Shown: positions 18,392-28,143 of the stretch, piece after piece
How positions within the stretch are numbered: the stretch's first letter is position 1
Layout of the letters: each line of letters begins with the position of its first letter
NCBI RefSeq assembly: GCF_006064855.1
Contig: NZ_CP040753.1
Coordinates: 1,674,001-1,738,000 of the forward strand
Reading direction: 5' to 3'
Source of the DNA: Sulfitobacter sp. BSw21498
GTDB lineage: Bacteria; Pseudomonadota; Alphaproteobacteria; Rhodobacterales; Rhodobacteraceae
DNA: 64,000 nt
Position numbers and translations under genes: made by a program
The notes under the pieces: model-generated
What the model was told of the DNA's origin: nothing
What the model saw: only the letters and a program-made list of their open reading frames with translations
Databases searched by the model: none

Positions 18392-18426
18392 GCCGGATAC
18401 CGCCTGTTGGACGGTCGGTATCCGGC
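18392..18426 (+). terminator. Terminator hairpin of metNIQ
   Basis: GCCGGATACCG (18392-18402) and CGGTATCCGGC (18416-18426) are perfectly complementary with a 13-base loop, eight bases after the metQ stop; the following bases are GCATTTGT. Confidence 0.65.
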
Positions 18427-18561
18427 GCATTTGTGCGTTGGTAGCAGTGCCCACTGATGACAGCGCAAACGCAAGACATTGATATTGGCGACACTTGCGC
18501 CAGTTTGACATGCAGCGGCATGTCGTGTGACCGTCCCCGAAACCTATAGCAAGTTGAACCG

Positions 18562-19341
18562 ATGGACGATCTTCGCAGCACGCTCAAATCTTTGTACGAC
18601 GGGCGCAGCACCCGCGCGCGGCGGTTCCGCTATGGACTGATCCTGTTTGATTCAATCTCGATCGTCTACTTTATCGCAACTGCAGCCCTCACTTCGACGC
18701 CCCTTTTCGTCACGCTAAACACGGTCTTTGGCGTGTTTATCGTGCTCGATCTTGCCGCGCGGCTGTGGATCTCTACGAACCTGCGCAAAGAACTGCTGCG
18801 CATCTATACGCTTGCCGATCTTGTGGTGGTGATATCGCTGGTGCTTGCGCCGCTGATGGCCGAAAGCTTTGCGTTCTTGCGGGTGCTGCGCGGGCTTCGA
18901 CTGATCCATGCGTACCATCTCTTGTACGATCTCAGGCGTGAAAGCATGTTCTTTCGCAAACACGAGGATGCGATCCTTGCGGCGGTGAACCTGCTGGTCT
19001 TTATCTTTGTCATCACGTCGCTGGTTTTCGTCCTGACCTTTGATGGTGATGCAGGCATCGCGGGCTATGTGGACGCGCTCTATTTCACTGTGGCGACGCT
19101 TACAACAACAGGCTTTGGTGACATCACGTTGACCACGACGGGCGGCAAGCTGTTGTCGGTTTTCATTATGGTGGTCGGCGTCGCGCTTTTTGTGCAGCTG
19201 GCGCGTACGATCTTCCAGCCCGCCAAGGTGAAACACACCTGTCCAGAATGCGGGCTAAGCCGCCACGAGTCTGATGCCGTACACTGCAAACATTGCGGCA
19301 CCACGCTCAAGATCGAGACCAAAGGCGACACCACCGGTTAG
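18562..19341 (+). CDS. Voltage-gated-type K+ channel with C-terminal zinc ribbon
   Basis: Inner-membrane ion channel of 259 residues. Four voltage-sensor-like helices (S4 region FAFLRVLRGLRLIHAYHLL, with spaced arginines) precede a pore domain with the selectivity filter TTTGFGD and an inner helix LLSVFIMVVGVALFVQLA. The final 40 residues contain CPECG and CKHCG, two paired CxxC knuckles that should bind one zinc ion in the cytoplasm, with a possible gating or regulatory role. The gene is monocistronic, with metQ upstream and the convergent rlmF downstream. A potassium channel is the most likely call; other cations are possible. Confidence 0.85.
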   Translation: MDDLRSTLKSLYDGRSTRARRFRYGLILFDSISIVYFIATAALTSTPLFVTLNTVFGVFIVLDLAARLWISTNLRKELLRIYTLADLVVVISLVLAPLMAESFAFLRVLRGLRLIHAYHLLYDLRRESMFFRKHEDAILAAVNLLVFIFVITSLVFVLTFDGDAGIAGYVDALYFTVATLTTTGFGDITLTTTGGKLLSVFIMVVGVALFVQLARTIFQPAKVKHTCPECGLSRHESDAVHCKHCGTTLKIETKGDTTG

Positions 19342-19399
19342 GCCGCGCAGATCGGGCGGGCAGCGCGTCCGACCCGACCGTACGGCGCTCTCCCCTATC

Positions 19400-19421
19400 G
19401 CCTTTAAGCTTTCATAAAGGC
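19400..19421. terminator. Weak hairpin between K+ channel gene and rlmF
   Basis: GCCTTT (19400-19405) and AAAGGC (19416-19421) pair around a 10-base loop at the convergent ends of the channel gene and rlmF. It overlaps the rlmF stop, so its function is uncertain. Confidence 0.3.
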
Positions 19422-20321
19422 TGGGCGTTGGTCTTTTCTGATAAAGGACCACGCGATAAACCGGCTTGTTTTCTGCCCCTGCGCCATTTCGACAACGTCG
19501 CAGTTGGCCACTTTGGCCTTTTTCAGGATTTTATATAGCGTCTGCACATTGTCCTTTTTCGACACGAGCGACGTGAACCACAGACATTGACCGGCAAAGG
19601 CCCGGCTTTGGTCGACCATATTGGCGATGAACTTTATCTCGCCGCCCGGGCACCAAAGCTCGGCGTTTTGACCGCCGAAGTTGAGCTTGCCAGAACGCCC
19701 CTTGCCAAGATTGGCCCATTTTCGCTGGGTGCCTTTGGCGGCTTTTTCCATCGAGGCGTGAAAGGGCGGGTTGCACAGGCTGACGTGGAAACGGTCGTCG
19801 GGCTTTATCACACCGTTAAAGACATCTTCGCGGGCGGGCTGCAGCCTCAGGTCCACGTCCAGATTGTTATCACGGCAAATCTGTTGCGCAGACTCAAGCG
19901 CCACAGGGTCGATATCCACGCCGGTGAAATGCCAGCCGTAAACGCTCTGCCCGGTGAGGGGGTAAACCAAGCTGGCACCGGTCCCGATATCCAACGCCTT
20001 GATCTTCGGCCCGCGCGGAATTTCGTTTCCGTTACTGCGCGCCAGCAGGTCCGCCAGATGGTGGATATAATCGACACGCCCCGGAATCGGAGGACAAAGA
20101 TAATTGGCGGGAAGATCCCAGACCTCGACATCGTAGTGCGACTTGAGCAACGCCCGGTTCAGCATACGAACAGCTGCCACATCCCGAAAATCAATAGTGG
20201 TCTCACCCGCGGGGTTGCGGGTCGTAAAGGGCTCCAATTCAGGGAGGCAAGCGACCAAGCGCGCGAAATCATAGCCCTCTTTATGCGGGTTACGGGGGTG
20301 TAGATTGGTCTTGGTGGCCAT
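19404..20321 (-). CDS. rlmF: 23S rRNA (adenine-1618-N6)-methyltransferase
   Basis: SAM-dependent enzyme that methylates A1618 of 23S rRNA. The 305-residue protein begins MATKTNLHPRNPHKEGYDF, the characteristic RlmF start. It has a SAM-binding motif (ALDIGTGASLVYPLTG, then FTGVDID) and the catalytic NPPFH tetrad region of N6-adenine methyltransferases. An upstream in-frame extension is open but has no family similarity, so 20321 is chosen. It is divergent from the hmg operon across about 210 bases and is not functionally related to it. Confidence 0.9.
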   Translation of the reverse strand: MATKTNLHPRNPHKEGYDFARLVACLPELEPFTTRNPAGETTIDFRDVAAVRMLNRALLKSHYDVEVWDLPANYLCPPIPGRVDYIHHLADLLARSNGNEIPRGPKIKALDIGTGASLVYPLTGQSVYGWHFTGVDIDPVALESAQQICRDNNLDVDLRLQPAREDVFNGVIKPDDRFHVSLCNPPFHASMEKAAKGTQRKWANLGKGRSGKLNFGGQNAELWCPGGEIKFIANMVDQSRAFAGQCLWFTSLVSKKDNVQTLYKILKKAKVANCDVVEMAQGQKTSRFIAWSFIRKDQRPAFMKA

Positions 20322-20530
20322 CGAGAAGCCTTTTTTTGAAGGGGTGGGAAAGAAGCAAAGCTCTGCGCCCGTCTTACGCCCATGCGTCCCCAGAGTAAAA
20401 CCAAAGCGAAAGGCCCCTCCCCGTGGTTCATCCAACGGGTCAATTATTTTTATCGCTCTCCCCCAAAAACCGTTGTTAGTTACAAATGCAACCTTTAGGC
20501 AATTAAAGAACCGGATCCATGGAGGCGACG

Positions 20531-21892
20531 ATGACTGATAAAAAATATCCAACCCGCATGACCCAGGCCCCCTCCCTTGCAGGGCCAAACGCGGGATACA
20601 TGCCCGGTTTCGGCAATGATTTTGAAACCGAAGCGCTGCCTGATGCCCTGCCCCAAGGGATGAACAGCCCACAAAAATGTAACTATGGCTTGTACGGCGA
20701 ACAGCTGAGCGGCACGGCTTTTACCGCGCCAAGCCATCAAAACGAACGTACGTGGTGCTACCGCATTCGTCCGTCGGTCAAACATTCGCATCGCTACGAA
20801 AAGATCGACCTGCCGCACTGGAAATCCGCGCCCAATATCGTGGACGAGGTGACCAGCCTTGGCCAATACCGCTGGGACCCGCTGCCGCATAGTGACACGC
20901 CGTTGACATGGTTGACGGGCATGCACACGATGACGACCGCAGGCGATGTCCACACACAGGTTGGCATGGCGACGCATGTGTATCTCGTGACTGAATCCAT
21001 GATCGACGCGTATTTCTTTTCCGCCGACAGCGAGATGCTGGTCGTCCCGCAAGAAGGCCGTTTGCGCTTTTCAACCGAGCTGGGAATTATCGACGTCGCG
21101 CCGCAAGAGATCGCCATTATTCCGCGCGGGCTGGTCTACCGTGTCGAAGTCCTTGAGGGTCCGTGTCGCGGGTTCGTCTGTGAAAACTATGGCCAGAAAT
21201 TCGAGCTGCCCGGGCGGGGGCCCATCGGGGCCAACTGCATGGCCAACCCGCGTGACTTCAAGGCCCCCGTGGCCGCGTTCGAAGACCGCGAAGTGCCATC
21301 GACCGTAACCGTAAAATGGTGCGGCGCGTTTCATGAAACCAAGATCGGACAATCGCCGCTGGATGTGGTGGCCTGGCACGGAAACTACGCGCCGATGAAA
21401 TACGATCTGCGCACCTACTGCCCCGTGGGCGCGGTGCTGTTCGATCATCCTGACCCGTCGATCTTTACCGTCCTGACCGCCCCGTCTGGGCAAGAAGGCA
21501 CCGCGAACATCGATTTCGTCTTGTTCCGCGAACGCTGGATGGTCGCCGAAGATACCTTCCGGCCTCCTTGGTACCACAAGAACATCATGTCCGAATTGAT
21601 GGGCAATATTTACGGGCAATACGATGCCAAGCCCAAAGGGTTCATCCCCGGCGGCATCAGCCTGCACAATATGATGTTGCCCCACGGGCCTGACCGCAAC
21701 GCCTTTGAGGGGGCGTCCAACGCGGATCTCAAGGCCGAAAAGCTCGATAATACGATGTCGTTCATGTTCGAGACCCGTTTCCCGCAGCAACTGACAAAAT
21801 TCGCCAGCCATGAGGCCCCCTTGCAGGATAATTATATCGATTGCTGGGCCGACATCGAAAAGAAGTTCGACGGGACGCCGGGTAAGAAATGA
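20531..21892 (+). CDS. hmgA: Homogentisate 1,2-dioxygenase
   Basis: Fe(II) enzyme that opens the ring of homogentisate to maleylacetoacetate; cytosolic. The 453-residue length and segments [30 protein letters not shown] and [15 protein letters not shown] (iron ligands and active-site histidine loop) are diagnostic. ATG 20531 is chosen because GGAGG lies five bases upstream; the ATG at 20519 sits before that site. It heads an operon of at least nine genes to 29446, with four-base overlaps to maiA and fahA. No tyrosine-pathway hpd gene is adjacent, so homogentisate probably comes from the monooxygenase encoded downstream. Confidence 0.97.
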   Translation: MTDKKYPTRMTQAPSLAGPNAGYMPGFGNDFETEALPDALPQGMNSPQKCNYGLYGEQLSGTAFTAPSHQNERTWCYRIRPSVKHSHRYEKIDLPHWKSAPNIVDEVTSLGQYRWDPLPHSDTPLTWLTGMHTMTTAGDVHTQVGMATHVYLVTESMIDAYFFSADSEMLVVPQEGRLRFSTELGIIDVAPQEIAIIPRGLVYRVEVLEGPCRGFVCENYGQKFELPGRGPIGANCMANPRDFKAPVAAFEDREVPSTVTVKWCGAFHETKIGQSPLDVVAWHGNYAPMKYDLRTYCPVGAVLFDHPDPSIFTVLTAPSGQEGTANIDFVLFRERWMVAEDTFRPPWYHKNIMSELMGNIYGQYDAKPKGFIPGGISLHNMMLPHGPDRNAFEGASNADLKAEKLDNTMSFMFETRFPQQLTKFASHEAPLQDNYIDCWADIEKKFDGTPGKK

Positions 21893-22542
21893 AACTCTAT
21901 TCCTACTGGCGATCGACCACATCCTACCGCATTCGCGCTGCGCTGAACCTTAAGAGTGTGGCGTATGACACGGTGCCGGTTGACCTTGTTGCTGGCGATC
22001 AGCGCGCGCCCGATTACGTTGCGCTGAACGCTGGCAAGGGCGTGCCGACCTTGGTGCTAAAGGACGGCACGGCGCTGACCCAGTCGATGGCGATCCTCGA
22101 GTATATTGACGCGACGTGGCCCGAACCGCGCCTAATCCCTGCTGATGCTTTGCTGCGGGCGCGGGTGATGGCGGTGGCGCATACCGTCGCGCTTGATATT
22201 CATCCTGTAAACAATCTGCGTCTGATCAGGCAGCTCAGATCCCGTTTCGGTGCCACGCCCGATCAGGCAACCGATTGGATGTGCCACTGGATGAACGAAG
22301 GGTTCGCAGCGCTCGAGGCCATGCTGCCGGCCGGCGACAGCTTTGCCTTTGGTGACGCCCCCGACATCGCCGATATCTGCATTACGGCTCAGGTTTATAA
22401 CGCCCATCGTTGGGGCGTTGACCTGACGCCATTCCCGAAAATCGCGCGCATTGAACGGCTTTGCCTGAATATCCCGGCCATTGCCGAAGCGCATCCTGAC
22501 ACTCAGCCCGACACTCAGACTGACGCGAAAGTAGCCACATGA
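21889..22542 (+). CDS. maiA: Maleylacetoacetate isomerase
   Basis: Zeta-class glutathione transferase that isomerises maleylacetoacetate to fumarylacetoacetate with glutathione. The N-terminal thioredoxin fold begins [21 protein letters not shown]; the Ser/Thr residues occupy the catalytic position of the zeta signature. The [10 protein letters not shown] cis-proline loop and [10 protein letters not shown] glutathione contacts are present. Length 217 is typical. The start overlaps hmgA and the stop overlaps fahA by four bases each, so all three are coupled. Confidence 0.94.
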   Translation: MKLYSYWRSTTSYRIRAALNLKSVAYDTVPVDLVAGDQRAPDYVALNAGKGVPTLVLKDGTALTQSMAILEYIDATWPEPRLIPADALLRARVMAVAHTVALDIHPVNNLRLIRQLRSRFGATPDQATDWMCHWMNEGFAALEAMLPAGDSFAFGDAPDIADICITAQVYNAHRWGVDLTPFPKIARIERLCLNIPAIAEAHPDTQPDTQTDAKVAT

Positions 22543-23795
22543 CATTGATGAAAAGCTGGGTAACCAGCGCCAACACGCCCGACACCCCCTTCCCTCTGAA
22601 CAATCTGCCCTATGGCGTATTTTCCGTCGGCGACGAAGACGCCCGCTGCGGGGTCGCGATTGGCGACATGATCCTTGATATGGCGGCGCTTGAAACCGCA
22701 GGGCTGATCCGTCTGGACGACGACGCCGCCTTCGACCTGCCGTTCTGGAATGATGTGATGGAACTGGGCCCCGACGTCTGGGCCAAGCTGCGCGCAAGGC
22801 TGCATGAAATGTTGGCCGAAGAGTCGGCGGATCAGGCGGCGACTGAACCCTACCTCGTCCCGCGCGCGGATGCGCAATTGCATATGCCGCTGATGGTATC
22901 CGAATATACCGATTTCTATGCGGGCCGTCAGCACGCACAGAATATGGGCGCGATCCTGCGCGGGTCGCCAGATCTGCCGGCCAACTGGCTGCACATTCCG
23001 GTCGGCTACAACGGTCGCGCATCCTCTGTTGTTGTTTCCGGCACCGACATCCACCGCCCCAACGGCCAATCCAAGGCCCCTGACGCCGATGTGCCGTCTT
23101 TTGGCCCCTCCAAACGGTTGGATATCGAGCTTGAGATGGGCGCGATCGTCGGCACGTCTTGTGAATTTGGCACCCCGATCACGGTCGATCAGGCGGATGC
23201 GATGATCTTTGGCTATGTGCTGCTGAATGACTGGTCTGCCCGCGACATTCAGGGCTGGGAATATCAGCCGCTTGGCCCGTTTCAGGGCAAGGCTTTCGGC
23301 ACGTCGATCTCTCCGTGGATCGTCACTGCGGCGGCACTTGATCCCTTCCGCACGGCGACACCAGCGCGTGAAAAGGAACTGCTGCGGTATCTCGACAGCA
23401 CCATCGACGGCTTGTTCGACATCGAGCTCGAGGTTTTGATACAGCCCGAAGGTGCCGCCACGGCGACGTCTCTGTCGAAAACCAACTATAGCCGGATGTA
23501 TTATTCCGCCGCCGAACAGCTGTGCCACCATGCCAGCGGCGGCTGCGGCATGAACTCTGGTGATCTGCTGGGCTCCGGTACGATCTCGGGGCCAGATAAA
23601 TCCGAATACGGGTCCCTGATGGAGCTGAGCTGGGCGGGGCGTGACCCCTTCACGCTCGATACCGGCGAGACCCGCACATTCATCGAAGACAACGACACGT
23701 TGATCCTGCGCGGTGCCGCAAAGGGCGACGGGTATCAGATCGGGTTCGGCACGTGCGAAGGCACGATCCGTCCCGCCGTTAAATTCCCCACATAA
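22539..23795 (+). CDS. fahA: Fumarylacetoacetase
   Basis: Hydrolyses fumarylacetoacetate to fumarate and acetoacetate, ending the homogentisate pathway. It is 418 residues with a small N-terminal domain (FGVF/YGVFSVGDED-like segment) and a C-terminal FAH domain. EYTDFYAGRQHAQNMG, the DVPSFGPSKRLDIELEMG metal-ligand region and LNDWSARDIQGWEYQPLGPF are family hallmarks. The start overlaps maiA. The next gene follows after 12 bases, so transcription probably continues. Confidence 0.95.
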   Translation: MTLMKSWVTSANTPDTPFPLNNLPYGVFSVGDEDARCGVAIGDMILDMAALETAGLIRLDDDAAFDLPFWNDVMELGPDVWAKLRARLHEMLAEESADQAATEPYLVPRADAQLHMPLMVSEYTDFYAGRQHAQNMGAILRGSPDLPANWLHIPVGYNGRASSVVVSGTDIHRPNGQSKAPDADVPSFGPSKRLDIELEMGAIVGTSCEFGTPITVDQADAMIFGYVLLNDWSARDIQGWEYQPLGPFQGKAFGTSISPWIVTAAALDPFRTATPAREKELLRYLDSTIDGLFDIELEVLIQPEGAATATSLSKTNYSRMYYSAAEQLCHHASGGCGMNSGDLLGSGTISGPDKSEYGSLMELSWAGRDPFTLDTGETRTFIEDNDTLILRGAAKGDGYQIGFGTCEGTIRPAVKFPT

Positions 23796-23807
23796 AGGAC
23801 CAAGACA

Positions 23808-24758
23808 ATGGCAAAAGCATTCGCATCCCAAGGGGATCTGTCCGAAAAGAAAATCACGTTCGACGAAGTCGGAGAGGGTCTGTGGGCGTTCACAGCCGAG
23901 GGCGACCCGAACTCGGGCGTCATCATCGGCGACGACAGCGTCATGATCGTCGAAGCGCAGGCAACGCCGCGTTTGGCCAATAAGGTCATCGAAAAGGTGC
24001 GCGAAGTCACCGACAAACCGATCAACCATGTGGTACTGACCCACTATCACGCCGTGCGCGTGTTGGGTGCTTCGGCCTATGGGGCGGATCAGATCATCAT
24101 GTCGGACGCCGCCCGCGCCATGGTCGAAGAGCGCGGTCAGGAAGATTGGGACAGTGAATTCCAGCGTTTCCCACGTCTGTTTGAAGGCCATGAATCAATC
24201 CCGGGCCTGACCTACCCGACGACCACCTTTAACGACAGCATGACGGTCTATCTGGGCAAACGTCGCGTTGATATCAAACACATCGGCCGTGCGCATACGG
24301 CAGGTGATGCGGTTATCCACGTGCCCGACCAGAATGTGATGTTCACCGGCGACATCGTCGAAGACCATTCTGCGTGTTATTGTGGTGACGGGTATTTTGG
24401 CGATTGGGGCCAGACGCTTGATAATATCAAAGCATATGATGTCGACGCCATCGCACCGGGTCGCGGGGCAGCATTGATCGGCAAAGACGCTGTTGAACGT
24501 GCAATTGAAAGCACGCGCGACTTTGTCCAAAGCACGTACAAGCCCGCACAAAGGGTCGCCATGAAGGGCGGCACATTGAAAGACGCATGGGATGCCGTGC
24601 GCGCCGAATGTGATCCGAAATTCCACGACTACGCGATCTATGAACACTGCCTGCCGTTTAACGTCAGCCGCGCCTTCGACGAGGCCCGCGGTATCTGGCA
24701 CCCCCGTATCTGGACCGACAAACGCGATTTGGAAATGTGGGCGCAGTTGCAGGGCTAA
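23808..24758 (+). CDS. Metallo-beta-lactamase-fold hydrolase with altered metal motif
   Basis: A 316-residue MBL-fold protein encoded inside the homogentisate operon (12 bases after fahA; AAAGGA before the ATG). The usual HxHxDH zinc motif appears as HYHAVR at residues 79-84, so the Asp and third His are replaced. A later GRAHTAGDAVIHV and FTGDIVED segment keep the other expected His and Asp. It could be a mononuclear hydrolase, or act on a thioester or lactone intermediate. Position between fahA and the monooxygenase implies a role in processing an upstream aromatic compound, but no function is established from sequence. Confidence 0.82.
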   Translation: MAKAFASQGDLSEKKITFDEVGEGLWAFTAEGDPNSGVIIGDDSVMIVEAQATPRLANKVIEKVREVTDKPINHVVLTHYHAVRVLGASAYGADQIIMSDAARAMVEERGQEDWDSEFQRFPRLFEGHESIPGLTYPTTTFNDSMTVYLGKRRVDIKHIGRAHTAGDAVIHVPDQNVMFTGDIVEDHSACYCGDGYFGDWGQTLDNIKAYDVDAIAPGRGAALIGKDAVERAIESTRDFVQSTYKPAQRVAMKGGTLKDAWDAVRAECDPKFHDYAIYEHCLPFNVSRAFDEARGIWHPRIWTDKRDLEMWAQLQG

Positions 24759-24781
24759 GGCCAAGTCTGGGAGGACAACTC

Positions 24782-26407
24782 ATGGTCGACGTCCGTTACG
24801 ACATCGCGTTCAAACTGTACCCATACGAAAAGGTCGCAGGTCAAGATCTGGCACCTCGACGACACCCTGTGGTGATCGTCGGGGGCGGGCCTGTCGGGAT
24901 GGCAACGGCCCTTGATCTTGGGCGCAAGGGCACGCCTGTTCTGGTGCTCGATGACCACGAAGGCGTCGGACAAGGCAGTCGCGCCATCTGCTTTGCCAAA
25001 CGCACGCTTGAAATCTGCGACCGTCTGGGGGCAGCCAAGGGAATGGTCGACAAGGGCGTCGTGTGGAACGTCGGCAAGGTGTTCCACGGCGACAAACGCG
25101 TGTTCGAATTCAACCTGTCGCCCGAAGACGGGCACAAGGCACCTGCGTTTATCAACCTGCAACAGCCGTATTTCGAGAAATACCTCGTAGAGGAAATTCG
25201 CGTGGCGCAGTCGCAAGGCGCGCCCATCGAAATTCGCGGGCGCAATGTGGTCACCGGTATGGCGCAGCAGGGCGACCATGTGCTGCTCGACGTCAATACG
25301 CCCGACGGCCCCTACCAGCTTGAGGCGGATTGGGTAATTGCCTGTGATGGGGCGCGTTCGCCCACACGCGACATGCTGGGGCTCGGCTTTGCGGGGCGCG
25401 TCTTTGAAGATAATTTTCTCATTGCCGATGTCAAAATGAAGGCCGACTTTCCGACCGAACGCTGGTTCTGGTTTGCCCCCCCTTTCAAAGACAGCGGTGC
25501 CTCTGCCCTGCTGCACAAACAGCCCGACGATATCTGGCGCATTGATTTCCAACTTGGGTGGGACATTGACCGCGCCAAAGAGCTTCGCGTTGAAAACATC
25601 CGTGCGCGTGTGGATGCGATGCTGGGCAAGGATGCCGAGTACGAGCTGGAATGGACCTCGATTTACACATTCCAATGTCGACGTATGGAAAAGTTTCGTC
25701 ATGGGAACGTGCTGTTCGCGGGCGATAGCGCGCATCAAGTGTCGCCGTTTGGCGCACGCGGTGCGAATTCCGGCGTGCAAGATGCGGACAATTTGGCGTG
25801 GAAGCTTGATCTGGTGGTCAAAGGTCTTGCCCCCGATACACTGCTGGACAGCTATTCAGAAGAACGGGTGCACGGTGCGGATGAAAACATTCTGAACTCC
25901 ACCCGAGCGACCGATTTCCTGACCCCCAAGACCGAGATGAGCAAAATCTTCCGTGACGCTGTGCTCGAGCTTGCCCATGACCATTCTTTCGCGCGGGTTA
26001 TGGTGAATTCCGGTCGGCTGTCGCTGCCTTGCAGCTATGACGGTCTGTCGTTGAATGGGCCCGATGCGCTGAACGGCCCGACGGTCAGCCGGGTCGGTGC
26101 AAATTGCAGCGACGCCCCCCTGAAAGACGGGTTCTTGCTGGATGTTCTGGGTGGGGATTTTACTGTTCTGGCGATCAACACAGAGGCGCCGCAGCTTGCG
26201 GACGTTGACGGGATCGCACTGAAGACCGTGACGTTGGATACCGGCCGTGACGACGCAAGCGGCGCTATCGCTGCGCGCTATTTGGGTGCCGCCCCCAGCG
26301 GCATTTATCTGATCCGCCCGGACCAACATGTCGCGGCCCGTTGGGCAGCAGCCAGCGCTGCCGACATCCAGTCCGGTGTGCGCATTGCGACAGGAAGAGG
26401 GCAGTGA
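24782..26407 (+). CDS. FAD-dependent aromatic monooxygenase (MhaA-like)
   Basis: Flavoprotein hydroxylase of 541 residues in the phenol/3-hydroxyphenylpropionate hydroxylase class. GGGPVG at residues 34-39 binds the ADP part of FAD, a WVIACDGARSPTRDMLGL segment follows, and GDSAHQ at 314-319 with PFGARGANSGVQDADNLAWK contacts the flavin ribityl chain. The last 120 residues look like the thioredoxin-like C-terminal domain of this class. ATG 24782 is preceded by GGGAGGAC. It is followed after two bases by a 60-residue DUF2783 protein. Its size and small partner resemble the two-component 3-hydroxyphenylacetate 6-hydroxylase MhaAB, which makes homogentisate. Automated labels such as pentachlorophenol monooxygenase are less specific. 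Confidence 0.85.
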   Translation: MVDVRYDIAFKLYPYEKVAGQDLAPRRHPVVIVGGGPVGMATALDLGRKGTPVLVLDDHEGVGQGSRAICFAKRTLEICDRLGAAKGMVDKGVVWNVGKVFHGDKRVFEFNLSPEDGHKAPAFINLQQPYFEKYLVEEIRVAQSQGAPIEIRGRNVVTGMAQQGDHVLLDVNTPDGPYQLEADWVIACDGARSPTRDMLGLGFAGRVFEDNFLIADVKMKADFPTERWFWFAPPFKDSGASALLHKQPDDIWRIDFQLGWDIDRAKELRVENIRARVDAMLGKDAEYELEWTSIYTFQCRRMEKFRHGNVLFAGDSAHQVSPFGARGANSGVQDADNLAWKLDLVVKGLAPDTLLDSYSEERVHGADENILNSTRATDFLTPKTEMSKIFRDAVLELAHDHSFARVMVNSGRLSLPCSYDGLSLNGPDALNGPTVSRVGANCSDAPLKDGFLLDVLGGDFTVLAINTEAPQLADVDGIALKTVTLDTGRDDASGAIAARYLGAAPSGIYLIRPDQHVAARWAAASAADIQSGVRIATGRGQ

Positions 26408-26409
26408 AC

Positions 26410-26592
26410 ATGGAACTCAATCTGAACCCGAATATCAAAGATCCCGACGGATTTTATGATGAACTGCTTGGGGCGCACAGCGGGCTGAGCAAGGACGAAA
26501 GTGATGCGTTCAATGCGCGGCTGATCCTTATTCTGGCCAACCACCTGGGCGACAGGGCGATCCTGCGCGCCGCGTTGAACGCCGCAAAGTAA
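26410..26592 (+). CDS. DUF2783 protein, probable small partner of the monooxygenase
   Basis: Sixty residues (about 6.6 kDa), starting two bases after the monooxygenase stop. It begins MELNLNPNIKDPDGFYDELL and contains LNARLILILANHLGD, both typical of DUF2783. There is no signal or membrane segment. The coupling to the flavin monooxygenase gene and size recall the small coupling protein MhaB of the 3-hydroxyphenylacetate hydroxylase; the assignment is inference. Confidence 0.8.
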   Translation: MELNLNPNIKDPDGFYDELLGAHSGLSKDESDAFNARLILILANHLGDRAILRAALNAAK

Positions 26593-26668
26593 CACCGTTC
26601 GAAACATCGGACATCGAAACATCGCGGCAGGGAGGCCGCGTTGAAACAACCCAAAGGGGGGAATACTC

Positions 26669-27688
26669 ATGACGAAATTCACATCCATCGCGCTGATCGG
26701 CGCATTGCTATCGGGCACAGCTGTTGTGCCAGCCTTCGCGGATACCGAACTGGTGTTGTCCAGCTGGCTGCCACCGCGCCACCCGATCGTGGTCAACGCA
26801 ATCAAACCTTGGGCCAAGGAGGTCGAAGAGGTCACACAAGGCCGTGTCACCGTGCGGGTTCTGGGCCGTGCTTTGGGCAGCCCACCGGCGCATTTTGACA
26901 TGGCCAAAGACGGCATTGCCGACATTACCTATGGGCTGCACAGCTTTAGCCAAGACGATCGTTTCGACGCGTCCCAGGTCGGACAGTTCTCCTTTATCGG
27001 TGACGACGCCGTGACCGCATCGCAAGCGTTCTGGACCGTCTACACTGAAGATCTGGGCGCGCGTGACGATCACGAAGGCACCCATTTGCTCAGCCTGTTC
27101 GTCCATGGCCCCGGATTACTGCACAACAATGTGCGCCGCATTGAAACGCCCGAAGATTTTAGCGGCCTAAAGATGCGCGTCCCCGGCGGCTATATTGCCG
27201 AATTCGTGGAAGACCTTGGTGCGACGCCGTTGTTCATGTCCTCTACCGAGGTCTACGAGAAACTGTCGCGCGGCGTGATCGACGGCGCGGCCTTTACCTA
27301 CGAGGCCCTGACCGCGTTCAACCTGACGGACGACATCAAGTATTCGATGACCGTCCCGGGCGGGATCTATAACACCTCGTGGTTTCTGGTGATGAACGAA
27401 AAGAAATGGGACGGCATAAGCGCCGAAGACCAGGCCGCGATTGATGCCATCTCGGGTGTTGCTTTTGCAGAGCGGGTTGGCGCAGCATGGGACGCGGCGG
27501 ACGCCGCAGCCGTGGTCGCGATCGAAGAGGCCGGCATCGAGGTCTATGCCGCGCCAGCTGCGGTTCTTGACGCCGCGCGCGCATCGGCAACAACACTAGA
27601 GACCACATGGGCCGAAAGCCTTGGCAGCGAATTTGACGGGCGCGCCGCGCTGGCACGTCTGCGCGAAATCTCTGGTGTTGCTCAATGA
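26669..27688 (+). CDS. dctP: TRAP transporter solute-binding protein
   Basis: Periplasmic DctP-family protein, 339 residues, with a signal peptide ending near TAVVPAFA. The LSSWLPPRHPIVVNAIKPWA start and GLKMRVPGGYIAEFVEDLGA segment are characteristic; the arginine in KMRVP is the conserved carboxylate-binding position. It is the seventh gene of the hmg operon and overlaps dctQ by four bases. The context predicts an aromatic carboxylate such as a hydroxyphenylacetate as ligand (inference). Confidence 0.92.
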   Translation: MTKFTSIALIGALLSGTAVVPAFADTELVLSSWLPPRHPIVVNAIKPWAKEVEEVTQGRVTVRVLGRALGSPPAHFDMAKDGIADITYGLHSFSQDDRFDASQVGQFSFIGDDAVTASQAFWTVYTEDLGARDDHEGTHLLSLFVHGPGLLHNNVRRIETPEDFSGLKMRVPGGYIAEFVEDLGATPLFMSSTEVYEKLSRGVIDGAAFTYEALTAFNLTDDIKYSMTVPGGIYNTSWFLVMNEKKWDGISAEDQAAIDAISGVAFAERVGAAWDAADAAAVVAIEEAGIEVYAAPAAVLDAARASATTLETTWAESLGSEFDGRAALARLREISGVAQ

Positions 27689-28143
27689 TCATGCGTCTGT
27701 TGGGCCGGGGGCTTGAAGTGTGTTCAATCGCACTTCTGCTTGGCCTGATGACCGTCACGGGCCTTGATGTGATCGGCCGATACTTCTTGAACGCGCCCTT
27801 GAAGGGGGCGTTCGAACTGACCGAAATTCTCTTGGCTGCCCTCGTGTTCACCGCGCTGCCACTGGTAAGCCGTGCGGGGGAACATGTGGATGTCGACATC
27901 GCCACGAGCTTCCTGCCCGGCCGCCTGCAACACGTGCTTTCGCTGGCGATCGCGATCCTGTGCGCGGGGACCTTACTGTTCTTTGCGTGGCGTTTGGGGC
28001 TGCTCAGCCAAGCGCAGGCAAATGATGGTGCACGGTCAGTGGCCTGGGGCGTCCCCTATGCGCCGCTTGCGCTGCTTGGTGCCGTCATGTGTCTGCTTGC
28101 GGCTGGCTATGGGATCATAAAAGGGACTGCCAAGAATGATTGA
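27685..28143 (+). CDS. dctQ: TRAP transporter small permease
   Basis: A 152-residue inner-membrane protein with four predicted helices, for example CSIALLLGLMTVTGLDVIGR and LQHVLSLAIAILCAGTLLFF. The FLNAPLKGAFELTEILLAALVF region is typical of DctQ subunits. Its ends overlap dctP (4 bases) and dctM (8 bases), so stoichiometric translation of the transporter is likely. Confidence 0.9.
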   Translation: MIMRLLGRGLEVCSIALLLGLMTVTGLDVIGRYFLNAPLKGAFELTEILLAALVFTALPLVSRAGEHVDVDIATSFLPGRLQHVLSLAIAILCAGTLLFFAWRLGLLSQAQANDGARSVAWGVPYAPLALLGAVMCLLAAGYGIIKGTAKND

